Source of the DNA: Clostridia bacterium
Lineage (GTDB): Bacteria > Bacillota > Clostridia > Oscillospirales > Acutalibacteraceae
Assembly: GCA_017415025.1 (NCBI GenBank)
Contig: JAFQJH010000010.1
Location: 60,888 to 124,887 of the forward strand
Reading direction: 5' to 3'
DNA length: 64,000 bases
Part shown: positions 33,626 through 46,640 of the stretch, one piece after another
How positions within the stretch are numbered: the stretch's first letter is position 1
Layout: every line of letters starts with the position of its first letter
Position numbers and translations under genes: made by a program
Notes under the pieces: model-generated
The model's database searches: none
Told to the model about the DNA's origin: nothing
Seen by the model: the letters and a program-made list of their open reading frames with translations, nothing else

Positions 33626-34974
33626 TACATTAAGCCTCCCAAAAATTTGCTTATATCAATCGCTTCCGAGTTGCTGACCATATCCTGCAAATCGTTTGCC
33701 GCACAGCGGAGTGAAAGCTCCATAAATGTGTCCGCAAACTCATCAAGTGCAATTTCGGTCGTATCGCCCGTCTGCATATTTTTAACTCTTGCGATATTCG
33801 CTTTGATGTCGTCCTCACCGATAACCGTTGTGAATCTTGCACCGATTTTATCGGCATATTTCATCTGTGCCTTGAGTGAGCGTCCGACAACGTCGAACTC
33901 TGCAAACATTCCCGACTGACGAAGCTCGGTTGCAAGCGAAGCCGCCTTGAAGGATGCTTCATCGCCGATATTCGCGATGTAAATATCGCACTTCTTCGCC
34001 TCGGGAAGCTGAATTCCCTGCGCCTCGAGCAAGAGAAGAAGCCGCTCAATACCCATGCCGAAGCCGAGTGCAGGCACGTGTGCACCGCCGATTTCTTCGA
34101 TAAGACCGTCATAACGTCCGCCTGCGCAGACAGCACTCTGTGCGCCGAGCGAATCGGTCAGGAATTCAAAAACAGTTCTTGTGTAGTAATCAAGACCGCG
34201 GACGATGTGCGGATTGACCTCGTAGGAGATTCCCATATTGTCAAGGTACATCTTCACCTTTTCGAAGTGCTCCTTGCACTCGTCGCAGAGGTAGTCGAGA
34301 ATAATCGGTGCATCTGCCGCAATTTCGTGGCAGACAGGACTCTTACAGTCGAGAATACGCATCGGGTTGCGGTCAAGTCTGTCAAGGCAGGTGCCGCAAA
34401 GCTCGCCCTTGCGTGACTCAAAGTAAGCCTTGAGTGCCGCGTGGTATTCCTTACGGCATTTCGGGCATCCGATTGAATTTATTTCAAGACGGATTCTGTC
34501 CACTCCGAGGAAGCCGAAAACCTCATTTGCAACAGAGATAACCTCTGCATCAGCGGCGGGAGATGCGGTGCCGTAGCACTCAATTCCGAACTGGTGGAAT
34601 TCACGCAATCTGCCTGCCTGAGGCTTTTCGTAACGGTAGCAGGAGGTGATGTAGCTTACCTTCTGAGGCATCGGCTCATTTGTGAGACCGTGCTCAAGGA
34701 AGGCTCTCGCCGCGCCTGCAGTACCCTCGGGACGAAGTGTGATAGAACGTCCGCCCTTGTCTTCAAATGTATACATTTCCTTCTGAACAACGTCTGTCGT
34801 GTCACCGACCGAACGTGTGAAAAGCTCCGTGTGCTCAAAAACGGGAGTGCGGATTTCTCTGAAGCCGAACTCGTTTGCAATCTCAAGCACCGTCTTTTCA
34901 ACAAACTGATTTTTGTGACTGTCCGCGGGAAGAACGTCGAGCGTTCCCTTGACAGCCTTTGTTATAAGTGCCAT
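33625..34974 (-). CDS. hisS: Histidyl-tRNA synthetase
   Basis: 449 residues, with class II motif 1 region (GTLDVLPADSH), motif 2 (LRPEGTAGAARAFLEHGL), the histidine-binding signature GLDYYTRTVFEF and motif 3 (ALGFGMGIERLLLLL), then the anticodon-binding domain. A zinc-ribbon-like pair, CPKCRKEYH and CDECKEH, makes it slightly longer than E. coli HisRS. No T-box is seen upstream; instead two strong hairpins fill the gap to mgsA. Confidence 0.97.
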   Translation of the reverse strand: MALITKAVKGTLDVLPADSHKNQFVEKTVLEIANEFGFREIRTPVFEHTELFTRSVGDTTDVVQKEMYTFEDKGGRSITLRPEGTAGAARAFLEHGLTNEPMPQKVSYITSCYRYEKPQAGRLREFHQFGIECYGTASPAADAEVISVANEVFGFLGVDRIRLEINSIGCPKCRKEYHAALKAYFESRKGELCGTCLDRLDRNPMRILDCKSPVCHEIAADAPIILDYLCDECKEHFEKVKMYLDNMGISYEVNPHIVRGLDYYTRTVFEFLTDSLGAQSAVCAGGRYDGLIEEIGGAHVPALGFGMGIERLLLLLEAQGIQLPEAKKCDIYIANIGDEASFKAASLATELRQSGMFAEFDVVGRSLKAQMKYADKIGARFTTVIGEDDIKANIARVKNMQTGDTTEIALDEFADTFMELSLRCAANDLQDMVSNSEAIDISKFLGGLM

Positions 34975-34999
34975 AAAAAAGTCTCCTTGTATGCTGAAA

Positions 35000-35071
35000 C
35001 GTTATCGGTAAAATCCTTGCCGATAACGCACCGAATAACCACCGATATTTTTCATGTTTCGGCGGTTATTC
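35000..35071 (-). promoter_or_regulatory. Two strong hairpins in the mgsA-hisS gap
   Basis: Reading on the minus strand, GAATAACCGCCGA/TCGGTGGTTATTC (35071-35033) comes first, then CGTTATCGG/CCGATAACG (35028-35000). Neither is followed by a clear U-tract, so they look like processing or stability elements and not terminators. Confidence 0.5.
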
Positions 35072-35092
35072 AGCTTAAATTTTTAAATTTAA

Positions 35093-35497
35093 TTAATACT
35101 TCGGGTTTACGATGTCGCGCCAATCAAGGTCGCCTCTGTCAAGGCTGTGGATAAGAGCCTCTGCCGTTGCAATATTTGTTGCGGCAGGTACGTTGTGAAC
35201 GTCGCAGATACGAAGCAGACTGTTCACGTTCGGCTCGTGTTCCTTGGGGTCAAGCGGGTCGCTGAATATAAGAAGCATATCAATTTCGTTGCAGGCAATA
35301 AGTGAGCCTATCTGCTGGTCGCCGCCCTGTGAACCGCTTAAAAAGCGCGTAATTTCAAGACCTGTCGCATCAGCTACGAGCTTGCCTGTTGTACCTGTTG
35401 CAAAGAGTCTGTGACGGCTCAGAATACCGCAGTACGCAATGCAAAACTGGGTCATAAGTTCTTTTTTCGCATCGTGTGCAATAATTGCAATGTTCAT
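35093..35497 (-). CDS. mgsA: Methylglyoxal synthase
   Basis: 134 residues with the family's ATGTTGKLVADATGLEITRFLSGSQGGDQQIGSLI region, covering phosphate-binding Thr residues and the catalytic Asp in GGDQQ, and the second Asp/His region DPLDPKEHEPNVNSLLRICDVHNVPAATN. It converts dihydroxyacetone phosphate to methylglyoxal, relieving sugar-phosphate build-up. It lies between gyrA and hisS on the same strand. Confidence 0.96.
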   Translation of the reverse strand: MNIAIIAHDAKKELMTQFCIAYCGILSRHRLFATGTTGKLVADATGLEITRFLSGSQGGDQQIGSLIACNEIDMLLIFSDPLDPKEHEPNVNSLLRICDVHNVPAATNIATAEALIHSLDRGDLDWRDIVNPKY

Positions 35498-35518
35498 AAA
35501 TTAACCCCTTCCGTTATT

Positions 35519-38059
35519 TTAGTTTTCCGGTGTCTGTGTGCTTTCTGTTGTTTCATCGGCGGTCTCTGCCGGAGCCTCTTCGTTTTCAGGCTCCGCCTCC
35601 TCGTGCTGTACGGGTGTGATTGTGATAAGTCTCTCACCCTCCGTAACACGCATTACGCGAACACCCTTTGACGGACGTGCAAAGGTGCTGATGCCGTCTG
35701 CGGGAATACGGATAATAATACCGTCGGATGCAATAAGAATAATATCGTCATCATCGCTGACAGATGTAACTGCCGCAATGTCGCCGTATTTTTCAACGTG
35801 GTAGTTGATAAGACCCTTACCGCCTCTTGACTGAACACGGTAATTGTCAAAATCGCTCTTTCTGCCGTAGCCCGTTTCGCTGACGGTAAGAATAGTTTTA
35901 CCCTCTTCAACAACCGTCATACCGACAACCTCGTCACCCTCTCGGAGCTCGATTGCCTTAACGCCTCGTGCAGTTCTGCCGATGGGACGTGCATCGTTCT
36001 CGTTAAATCGGATACACATACCCTTTCTTGTTGCAACGATAAGGTCATCGTTGCCCGTTGTTGTTGTTACCCATGCAAGCTCGTCGCCCTCATCAAGAGT
36101 AATGGCAAGAACACCTGCACGGCGGATTGACTTATACTCTTCAAGGCTTGAACGCTTGATGATACCCTTGCGGGTGAACATACAAAGATATCCCGTATCC
36201 TCGTCAGCCGCAGTAAAGCGAATCATTGAAGAAACCTTCTCGTCCGCTTCGAGCGGAAGAAGATTTACGATATTCATACCCTTGCTTGTTCTTGAGCCCT
36301 CGGGAATTTCGTAGCCCTTGAGCTTGAAGGTACGTCCTCTTGTTGTGAAGAACGAGATATAATCGTGTGTCGAAGCCGTGAACATCGTACGGACGATATC
36401 GTCCTCACGTCTTGTAAGACCCTTGACACCTCGTCCGCCTCGGCGCTGTGTCTGATACTCCGACATCGGGATACGCTTGATGTAGCCGAAATCGGTAAAG
36501 GTATAAACACAGGTTTCCTCGGGGATAAGGTCCTCAATATCAACCTCGCCCGAGACGTTCATAATCTCGGTACGGCGGTCGTCGCCGTATTTATCTGCAA
36601 TTTCAAGTGCCTCTGCCTTGACAACGCCGAGAAGCTTTGTCTCATCAGCAAGAAGCTCGAGGAATTCAGCAATCTTCATTTTAAGCTCGCCGAGCTCATC
36701 CTCAATCTTGACTCTTTCAAGACCTGTCAACTGACCGAGACGCATCTGCACGATAGCCTGAGCCTGAACGTCGTCAAGTCCGAAGCGCTCCATAAGAGCT
36801 TCCTTACCTTCGTTGATGCTCTTTGATGCACGAAGGATATTGATAACCTCGTCAATAAAATCAAGAGCAGTGAGCAAGCCTTCGAGGATATGTGCTCTGT
36901 CCTGAGCCTTTTTAAGGTCGTACTGTGTACGTCTTGTAACAACCTCCTGCTGGAAGTCGATGTAGTTGCGCAAGATATCCTTGAGTGTCAGCACCTTCGG
37001 CTCGCCGTTGACAATAGCAATCATAATTACGCCGAATGTTGTCTGAAGCTGTGTGTAGGAATAAAGCTGATTAAGAACAACCTGCGGATTTGCATCGCGC
37101 TTAAGGTCGATTGAAATATGCATACCTGCCTTTGAAGAATAGTCGTTGATATCGGAGATACCTTCAATTTTCTTATCCTTAACAAGGTCTGCAATGCTTT
37201 CGATAAGTCTTGCTTTATTAACGTTGTACGGGATTTCCGTAACCTTGATTTCAAATCTGCCGTTCTTCTTTTCGACAATTTCTGCTCTCGCTCTGACAAC
37301 AACCTTGCCGCGGCCTGTTGCATAGGCTGCACGGATTCCCGCACGTCCCATAATGATACCGTTTGTCGGGAAGTCGGGTCCCTTGATGTGCTCCATAAGC
37401 TCGTCAAGAGAAGCCTCGGGATTGTCAATAAGACAGCACATACCGTCGATAACCTCTTTAAGGTTATGAGGAGGAATATTCGTTGCCATACCGACGGCAA
37501 TACCCATTGAACCGTTGACAAGAATATTCGGGAAGCGTGACGGAAGAACCGTGGGTTCTTTAAGTCTGTCGTCGTAGTTTGTGGTAAAGTCAATTGTATC
37601 CTTGTCGATATCGGTCAGCATTTTAAGAGCCATTTTGCTCATTCGCGACTCTGTGTATCGGTAAGCAGCGGCAGGGTCTCCGTCGATTGAACCGAAGTTA
37701 CCGTGACCGTCAACAAGTGTGTATCTCATTGAGAAATTCTGTGCAAGACGTACCATTGCATCGTAAACGGAAGCGTCACCGTGAGGGTGGTATCTACCGA
37801 GAACGGAACCGACGGTATCCGCACATTTACGGTAAGCCTTATCGGGAGTCAGATTGTTCTCATACATCGTGTAGAGAATACGGCGGTGAACGGGCTTGAG
37901 TCCGTCACGGACATCGGGAAGCGCACGGGAAACGATAACTGACATTGAATAGTCAAGGAACGACTTGCGGACTTCTTTATTGATGTCTACGTTATAGATT
38001 TTAGTATCAGCCAGATTGGCTCTGAAATCTTCGTCATTATGTGTAATTTCTTTAGCCAT
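35519..38059 (-). CDS. gyrA: DNA gyrase subunit A
   Basis: 846 residues. The catalytic Tyr is Tyr135 in AAAYRYTES. The quinolone region reads [17 protein letters not shown] (residues 91-107), so Ala96 is at the place of E. coli Ser83 and Asp100 at that of Asp87. The C-terminal domain has six beta-pinwheel blades with the GyrA box RRGGRGVKG, which marks a true gyrase and not topoisomerase IV. An acidic tail ([16 protein letters not shown]) ends the protein. Follows gyrB by 20 nt. Confidence 0.98.
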   Translation of the reverse strand: MAKEITHNDEDFRANLADTKIYNVDINKEVRKSFLDYSMSVIVSRALPDVRDGLKPVHRRILYTMYENNLTPDKAYRKCADTVGSVLGRYHPHGDASVYDAMVRLAQNFSMRYTLVDGHGNFGSIDGDPAAAYRYTESRMSKMALKMLTDIDKDTIDFTTNYDDRLKEPTVLPSRFPNILVNGSMGIAVGMATNIPPHNLKEVIDGMCCLIDNPEASLDELMEHIKGPDFPTNGIIMGRAGIRAAYATGRGKVVVRARAEIVEKKNGRFEIKVTEIPYNVNKARLIESIADLVKDKKIEGISDINDYSSKAGMHISIDLKRDANPQVVLNQLYSYTQLQTTFGVIMIAIVNGEPKVLTLKDILRNYIDFQQEVVTRRTQYDLKKAQDRAHILEGLLTALDFIDEVINILRASKSINEGKEALMERFGLDDVQAQAIVQMRLGQLTGLERVKIEDELGELKMKIAEFLELLADETKLLGVVKAEALEIADKYGDDRRTEIMNVSGEVDIEDLIPEETCVYTFTDFGYIKRIPMSEYQTQRRGGRGVKGLTRREDDIVRTMFTASTHDYISFFTTRGRTFKLKGYEIPEGSRTSKGMNIVNLLPLEADEKVSSMIRFTAADEDTGYLCMFTRKGIIKRSSLEEYKSIRRAGVLAITLDEGDELAWVTTTTGNDDLIVATRKGMCIRFNENDARPIGRTARGVKAIELREGDEVVGMTVVEEGKTILTVSETGYGRKSDFDNYRVQSRGGKGLINYHVEKYGDIAAVTSVSDDDDIILIASDGIIIRIPADGISTFARPSKGVRVMRVTEGERLITITPVQHEEAEPENEEAPAETADETTESTQTPEN

Positions 38060-38079
38060 TTTTCAATCCTCCTCCTTTC

Positions 38080-40949
<2,870 letters not shown>

Positions 40950-41001
40950 TTTTACGAGCTCCTTAATGCTGTATTTATATATTTAAATAACAATTACAGC
41001 A

Positions 41002-41030
41002 ATTATATCATATATAGGCAATTTTGTCAC
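41002..41030 (-). promoter_or_regulatory. Promoter of the gyrase operon
   Basis: Minus-strand GTGACA (41030-41025), 17 bp, TATAAT (41007-41002), about 55 nt upstream of the first start codon. Confidence 0.65.
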
Positions 41031-41094
41031 TATTTTTTGCAGAAAAAATGTGTGATTTTTTTATTTTTTTGTGCCCTGAAACACTTGATTTTCC

Positions 41095-41123
41095 TTGACT
41101 TAACGGCATAACTATGGTAATAT
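41095..41123 (+). promoter_or_regulatory. Promoter of ddl
   Basis: TTGACT (41095-41100), 17 bp, TAATAT (41118-41123), divergent from the gyrase operon promoter. Confidence 0.65.
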
Positions 41124-41161
41124 GTTAAACTGTCTAATAATGCAAATGGAGATGGTGTAAA

Positions 41162-42232
41162 ATGTTGAATGCACTCATTCTTTTCGGCGGTGTTTCGAGC
41201 GAGCACGACGTTTCCGTCGTGTCCGCAAAATCAGTTATTGAAAACATCCCCGCAGATAAATATAACGTAACAATGGTCGGTATCAGCAAGGACGGCAGAT
41301 GGTTCAAATACGACGGCGACGTTGCAAATCTGCCCGAGGACAAGTGGCTTGAGGACACCGAAAATCTTACAAAAGCAGTCATTTCTCCCGACAGAAACGA
41401 CCACGGACTCCTCGTTTTTGAGGCTGACGGAGTGAAAACCATCCGCATAGACGTTGCCTTCCCCGTGCTCCACGGAAAGAACGGTGAGGACGGCACGATT
41501 CAGGGCTTTTTACAGGTCGCAGGCATCCCCTTTGTCGGCTGTGATATGCTCGCCTCCGCCTGCTGTATGGATAAGGTTATGACAAACACTCTTGCCGATG
41601 CCGCAGGTATTCCGCAGGCGAAGTGGCTCGGCTTCAACTCCTACGATTACGGCAAGAACCCCGAAAAATACATCGAAAAAGCCGCAGAATATCTCGGCTT
41701 CCCAATCTTCGTAAAGCCCGCAAACGCAGGCTCCTCGGTCGGTGTCAGCAAGGCTGACGATAAAAAAAGTCTCGCAGTTGCCATTGAAAAGGCATTCAAA
41801 GAGGACTCAAAGCTCGTTCTCGAGGAAGGTATTGACGGCATTGAGGTTGAATGTGCGGTTATGGGTAACGACGAGCCTGTCGCTTCCGTATGCGGCGAGG
41901 TTGTCCCGTGTAACGATTTCTACGATTACGAAGCAAAATACGTAAATCCCGCAAGCGAGTTGCACATCCCTGCACGTCTTTCCGACGAAAAGCATGAGGA
42001 AGTCCGCGCGGCGGCAAGAAACGCTTACAAGGCACTCGGCTGCTCGGGTCTTACAAGAGTTGATTTCTTCGTCCGTAAGTCTGACGGACTTGTTATGCTC
42101 AACGAGCCGAACACTATCCCCGGCTTCACGTCAATCAGTATGTATCCGAAGATGTTTGCCGCTTCGGGTCTTCCCTACGCCGAGCTTATTGATAAGCTCT
42201 TCACTCTCGCTCTGGAGAAGTGGGCTCAATGA
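41162..42232 (+). CDS. ddl: D-alanine--D-alanine ligase
   Basis: 356 residues. N-terminal ILFGGVSSEHDVSVVSAKS, ATP-grasp phosphate-binding loop PANAGSSVGVSKA, omega-loop region FYDYEAKYVNPASE with Tyr as in D-Ala-D-Ala ligases (not the His of VanA-type D-Lac ligases), and metal ligands in DFFVRKSDGLVMLNEPNTIPGFTSISMYP. It makes the D-Ala-D-Ala end of peptidoglycan precursors. Its TGA stop overlaps the next start (ATGA). Confidence 0.97.
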   Translation: MLNALILFGGVSSEHDVSVVSAKSVIENIPADKYNVTMVGISKDGRWFKYDGDVANLPEDKWLEDTENLTKAVISPDRNDHGLLVFEADGVKTIRIDVAFPVLHGKNGEDGTIQGFLQVAGIPFVGCDMLASACCMDKVMTNTLADAAGIPQAKWLGFNSYDYGKNPEKYIEKAAEYLGFPIFVKPANAGSSVGVSKADDKKSLAVAIEKAFKEDSKLVLEEGIDGIEVECAVMGNDEPVASVCGEVVPCNDFYDYEAKYVNPASELHIPARLSDEKHEEVRAAARNAYKALGCSGLTRVDFFVRKSDGLVMLNEPNTIPGFTSISMYPKMFAASGLPYAELIDKLFTLALEKWAQ

Positions 42233-42654
42233 ACTGCATTATAACCCTATGTGACTATCACAGTGTACAGGGGCAGAACGAAAAAGCAGAGCTGACCACC
42301 ACGGCGGAAATCCACGGTACAAGAGACGACTACTTCATCATCTACGAGGAGCAGTCGGAAGAGCTCAAGGGCTGTATAACGACCGTGCACATTGAAAATT
42401 CCGACAAGGTCACAATCACACGCGAGGGCGAATACAACACGGAGATGAAAATGGAAAAAGGCAAACGCAATCTCTGCTGTTACAACACTCCCGTCGGACA
42501 GATTATGATGGGTATTCACACAACCGCTGTCCGCTCGGAATATGAAGAGGGTAAAAAAACCGTTCTCGATTTTTCATATTCGCTCGATTTCAACAACGAG
42601 CTTTTAAGCAAGAACAGAATTAAAATTACCGCTAACTACAAGGAGGTAAATTAA
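42229..42654 (+). CDS. DUF1934 (YwiB-like) protein
   Basis: 141 residues from the ATG at 42229, overlapping the ddl stop. It is a small all-beta protein of the calycin/YwiB type (ITTVHIENSDKVTITREGEYNTEMKMEKG...VDFSYSLDFNNELLSKNRIKITA). YwiB-like genes precede argS in many Firmicutes, as here. Function unknown. Confidence 0.85.
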   Translation: MNCIITLCDYHSVQGQNEKAELTTTAEIHGTRDDYFIIYEEQSEELKGCITTVHIENSDKVTITREGEYNTEMKMEKGKRNLCCYNTPVGQIMMGIHTTAVRSEYEEGKKTVLDFSYSLDFNNELLSKNRIKITANYKEVN

Positions 42655-44400
42655 ATGTCTTATATCGTAAATAAGGTGCAGGAACAGCTTAAAAATGCAG
42701 TTTATACCGCAGTTGAAGCTGCCGTTACAGACGGTGCATTTCCTCAGATGCCGACCGCTGAATTCAAGGTCGAAATCCCTGCAGACCGCGCAAACGGTGA
42801 TTTTTCAGCCAACGCCGCAATGGTATGGGCAAGAGAGCTCCGCTCCGCGCCGAGAAAAATTGCAGACACAATAACGGGAAAAATCAGCCTTGAGGGCACG
42901 TATTTTCTTCGTGCAGAGGTCGCAGGCCCGGGCTTTATGAATTTCTACCTCAGCGACCGCTACTACGCAGACATCCTTAAGGATATCCGCGAAAAGGGCA
43001 AGGACTACGGCCGTTCGGATTACGGTCAGGGCAAGAGAATCAACGTTGAATTCGTTTCCGCTAACCCGACAGGTCCGATGCATATGGGTAATGCCCGCGG
43101 CGGTGCTCTCGGCGACTGTCTCGCCGCAGTTCTCGACTACGCAGGCTACGAGGTAAGCCGTGAATTCTACATCAACGATGCAGGTAACCAGATTGATAAA
43201 TTCGCACTTTCACTCGACATCCGCTATCAGCAGATTTTCAAGGGTGAGGATGCCGTCGAGCTCCCCGAGGACAGCTACCACGGTGAGGACATCAAGGTAC
43301 GCGCACAGGAATTTGCCGACGTTTACGGCGATAAATTCATCAGCGCAAGCGAGGAAGATCGCAGAAAGGCACTCGTTGACTTTGCACTCCCGAAGAACAT
43401 TCAGGCAATGAAGGACAACCTTACAAAATACCGTATCGAATATGACACCTGGTTCCACGAGAGCACTCTCCACAACGGAACAGAGCTTAAGGACACACTT
43501 GAGCTTATGAAGAAAAAGGGTCTCACCTATGAAAAGGACGGCGCACTCTGGTATAAGAATATTGAGGTGCAGACCGAGAGACTTAAAAATCAGGGTTATT
43601 CGCAGGAGGATATCGACAAGCTCGAGCTCAAGGACGACGTTCTTATCCGTGCAAACGGCAACCCGACCTACTTTGCCGCCGATATCGCATACCACCGCAA
43701 CAAGCTCGCTGTCAGAAACTTTGATACTGCTATCGACATCTGGGGTGCAGACCACCACGGTCACGTTGCAAGAATGCAGGGTGCACTTGATGCAATCGGC
43801 GTCGGCGGTGACAAGCTCGACGTTATCCTTATGCAGCTTGTCCGTCTTACACGTGACGGCGAGGTCGTAAGAATGTCAAAGAGAACGGGCAAGGCTATCA
43901 CACTCGTTGACCTTCTTGAGGACATTCCCATTGACGCAGTCCGCTTCCTTTTCAATATGAGAGAGCCGGGCTCACAGATGGAATTCGACCTTGACCTTGC
44001 GGTTGAGGAAAGCTCACAGAATCCCGTTTACTACTGTCAGTATGCACACGCAAGAATCTGTTCAATCATCAGAAAGCTTGAAAGCGAGGGTATTTCACCC
44101 AGAGATTGCTCCTCCGAGGAGCTCGAGCTTCTCAAGGAAGCAGAGGAACGCGAGTTAATCCGTCATCTGGCAGGTCTTACGAACGAGATAGTTGTTGCGG
44201 CAAGGAATTATGACCCCGCAAAGATAACCCGTTATGCAGTTGACCTGGCAACACTTTTCCACAAGTTCTACAACGCTTGCCGTGTAAGCTGTGATGACGA
44301 AAAGCTGATGCAGGCAAGACTCTACCTTTGCATAAGCGTAAAGGACACAATCAAAAACATCCTCGAGATGCTCAAAATTACAGTTCCCGAGTCGATGTAA
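42655..44400 (+). CDS. argS: Arginyl-tRNA synthetase
   Basis: 581 residues; ATG right after the DUF1934 stop. N-terminal Arg-S add-on domain, class I HIGH-like motif SANPTGPMHMGNARGGALGD (HMGN), WGADHHGHVARMQGAL, the KMSKR-equivalent VRMSKRTGKAI, and a C-terminal DALR anticodon-binding domain. Length and motifs are normal. Confidence 0.97.
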   Translation: MSYIVNKVQEQLKNAVYTAVEAAVTDGAFPQMPTAEFKVEIPADRANGDFSANAAMVWARELRSAPRKIADTITGKISLEGTYFLRAEVAGPGFMNFYLSDRYYADILKDIREKGKDYGRSDYGQGKRINVEFVSANPTGPMHMGNARGGALGDCLAAVLDYAGYEVSREFYINDAGNQIDKFALSLDIRYQQIFKGEDAVELPEDSYHGEDIKVRAQEFADVYGDKFISASEEDRRKALVDFALPKNIQAMKDNLTKYRIEYDTWFHESTLHNGTELKDTLELMKKKGLTYEKDGALWYKNIEVQTERLKNQGYSQEDIDKLELKDDVLIRANGNPTYFAADIAYHRNKLAVRNFDTAIDIWGADHHGHVARMQGALDAIGVGGDKLDVILMQLVRLTRDGEVVRMSKRTGKAITLVDLLEDIPIDAVRFLFNMREPGSQMEFDLDLAVEESSQNPVYYCQYAHARICSIIRKLESEGISPRDCSSEELELLKEAEERELIRHLAGLTNEIVVAARNYDPAKITRYAVDLATLFHKFYNACRVSCDDEKLMQARLYLCISVKDTIKNILEMLKITVPESM

Positions 44401-44407
44401 ATAACAC

Positions 44408-44446
44408 AACCGCGGTAAAGGCACACAGACCTACCGCGGTTTTTGT
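44408..44446 (+). terminator. Terminator of the ddl-argS operon
   Basis: AACCGCGGTA pairs with TACCGCGGTT, followed by TTTTG. Confidence 0.88.
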
Positions 44447-44464
44447 TTGGATGTTAAATTTAAA

Positions 44465-44580
44465 TTTGTCGGGGAGTAAAAACTGCACAAACAAACTCAG
44501 TGCGTGTAGGGATGGGCCTCCCGGACCATCCGTGGATTTTGCTTTTTTCAGGACGGTCGGGGACGCCTGTCCCTACGCGG
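44465..44580. repeat. REP-like intergenic repeat
   Basis: TTTGTCGGGGAGT (44465-44477) also occurs inverted at 3640-3652. GTAGGGA (44506-44512) is matched by TCCCTAC (44570-44576), with GGACCATCCG and GGACGGTC between them. No gene is seen from 44447 to 44849. Confidence 0.45.
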
Positions 44581-44849
44581 CTTATTGCAAATATCCCGAT
44601 AAACTTCCGATTTAACGAACAAAGCCCTTTAACAAAATTGCGTTTCTACGCGATTTTTCTGCAGTTCTGCCAGGGCGGTTGACTTGCACCGGCAAGGAAT
44701 ATATTTTAATAACAGCCCTCTTTGTTACTTTTTGCCTAAAAACTGTAACCATTTTTAACCATAAAAGCTATTTACAAGTGCTTAAAAAAAGAGTATTTTA
44801 AAATCATACAGATGGAAAAATCTGTAAAAATATTAAGGGAGAGATTTTT

Positions 44850-46601
44850 ATGAAAGGTAAAATGAAAAAACTGCTGTCCGTAATGCTTGCCGTTATTATG
44901 GCAACGTCCGTTTTCGCGGTCAGCGCATCCGCAGGCTGGTTCGACGACTTGTTCGGTAACGGCGGCGACGAATTTTACGAATACGGTACAGCCGTTATTG
45001 ACGGTGTTTGCTACACCCTTGACGGCGAGACTATGACCGCCTCCGTCTCATATTACGAGATTGATGAGAACGGCAACTGCACCGTGCCGTCAGCAGTCAC
45101 AATCCCCGAGACGGTTTCAAGCGACGGCAAAAGCTACACCGTAGAAGCAATCGAATACTACGCCTTCGCTGATTGTCCGACGGTTAAATCCGTTACAATC
45201 CCCGCAAGCGTTGATTACATCGACGACTATGCTTTCACCGGCGCAAGCTATCTTGAAGCGGTTATCATTCCGCAGACAACCGAGTTTGAATATTTCGGTG
45301 TCGGCGTCTTTGAGGGTACGCCCGTGCTCGGCTATCTCGCAGAAAAATCAGAGAACGGCGCAGTTATCCTCGGCAAAAACGTGCTTTACGCTTACGTCGG
45401 CGCAGACAGCGTCTACACCGTACCCGAGGAAATCACGATTATCGCGGACTATTGCTTCTTTATGTCCGGAGCTGAGGAAATAATCCTTAACGACAGCATC
45501 AGCGAAATCCGCGCCTACACCTTTGCAAGCTGCCGCAATCTTAAGGAAATCACGATTCCCGATGCCGTAGAATCCATCGGTGAGGGTGCCTTCTCAAACT
45601 GCACGAGCCTCGAAAAAGTCCATCTCGGCGATAAGCTTTACACAATCGGCATCAGGGCATTTGAAAACACGAAAGTCAAGGAGCTTTATCTCGGCGACAG
45701 CATCTCGTACACATCGGGTGCCTTTGCAGGCTGTAATACTCTCGAGAAATTCGTAATCAGCGAGGAAAACGGCTACTATATGGACGGCGACGCGCTCTGC
45801 TGTCACTATGATATTGAGGAGCTCTGGGGCGAGGATATCCCCGAGGACCTTCTTGAAGGCCTTGCTTTTTCGTTCGATTCTCTCGACTATTACCTCATCA
45901 CGTCAGAAAATTCAACCTACACCCTGCCCGAAAGCATTTCAATCATCGGCGACTACGCCTTCTATAACTGCAAGCAGATCAAAAAAGTCGTTCTCACTCA
46001 GAACACGGATATCTACACAAACGCTTTTGCAAACAGCGGTATCGAAACCATTGATTTTTCAAAAATCGCAGTCATCGCAGACTGTGCCTTCCGCGGATGC
46101 AAGAATCTGAAATCGGCAGACCTGAGCAACATAGCCGGTATTTTCGATTCTGCCTTCGAAAACTGCACGGCACTTGAGAACGTAACCTTCGGCAACGAAA
46201 CATACTATATCGGCAGCCGTGCCTTTGCAAACACGGCACTCACAAGCGTTGAAATCGACGGTGAATTCTGTCAGGTCTATGAAGGAGCATTTGCAGATTG
46301 CCCGAAGCTGACTAAGCTCAGCTTCTTAGGCGTTGAATACATCGACTGCTATGTCGCTTCAAGCTGTCCGAAGCTTGAACGGGTTTACATCTCCGCAGAC
46401 GTGACGGCGATTGATGAAAACGCTTTTGCGGATAACGAAAACACCGTTTTTGAGATTATCAAATATTCCGACGGCTACGATTTTGTCAGAGATATGGGCT
46501 ATGAATATGAAATCGTCGGTCAGCTTTCATTCTTTGAACGTGTTTCAAGATTTTTCACAAATCTTTATTACTCCTTCTTTGAATGGATTTTCCGATGGTA
46601 A
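44850..46601 (+). CDS. Secreted BspA-like leucine-rich-repeat protein
   Basis: 583 residues, ATG preceded by GGGAGAG. Signal peptide (MKGKMKKLLSVMLAVIMATSVFAVSASA). LRR_5-type units from about residue 70 to 545 (VKSVTIPASVDYIDDYAF, LKEITIPDAVESIGEGAF, LENVTFGNETYYIGSRAF). No Ig-like domains, unlike the gene at 3707, but the same kind of aromatic C-terminal tail (RFFTNLYYSFFEWIFRW). Likely surface adhesion or binding; monocistronic. Confidence 0.88.
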   Translation: MKGKMKKLLSVMLAVIMATSVFAVSASAGWFDDLFGNGGDEFYEYGTAVIDGVCYTLDGETMTASVSYYEIDENGNCTVPSAVTIPETVSSDGKSYTVEAIEYYAFADCPTVKSVTIPASVDYIDDYAFTGASYLEAVIIPQTTEFEYFGVGVFEGTPVLGYLAEKSENGAVILGKNVLYAYVGADSVYTVPEEITIIADYCFFMSGAEEIILNDSISEIRAYTFASCRNLKEITIPDAVESIGEGAFSNCTSLEKVHLGDKLYTIGIRAFENTKVKELYLGDSISYTSGAFAGCNTLEKFVISEENGYYMDGDALCCHYDIEELWGEDIPEDLLEGLAFSFDSLDYYLITSENSTYTLPESISIIGDYAFYNCKQIKKVVLTQNTDIYTNAFANSGIETIDFSKIAVIADCAFRGCKNLKSADLSNIAGIFDSAFENCTALENVTFGNETYYIGSRAFANTALTSVEIDGEFCQVYEGAFADCPKLTKLSFLGVEYIDCYVASSCPKLERVYISADVTAIDENAFADNENTVFEIIKYSDGYDFVRDMGYEYEIVGQLSFFERVSRFFTNLYYSFFEWIFRW

Positions 46602-46608
46602 AAAATAT

Positions 46609-46640
46609 TGCGGTAAGGCTTTCTCCTTACCGCATTTTTT
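46609..46640. terminator. Terminator between the LRR gene and engB
   Basis: TGCGGTAAGG pairs with CCTTACCGCA, followed by TTTTTT on the plus strand; on the minus strand AATATTTTTT follows. Confidence 0.88.

Noticed and set aside
34975..35092. T-box leader of hisS
   Set aside because: No T-box sequence (GGTGGNACC type) or specifier loop is seen, only two hairpins.
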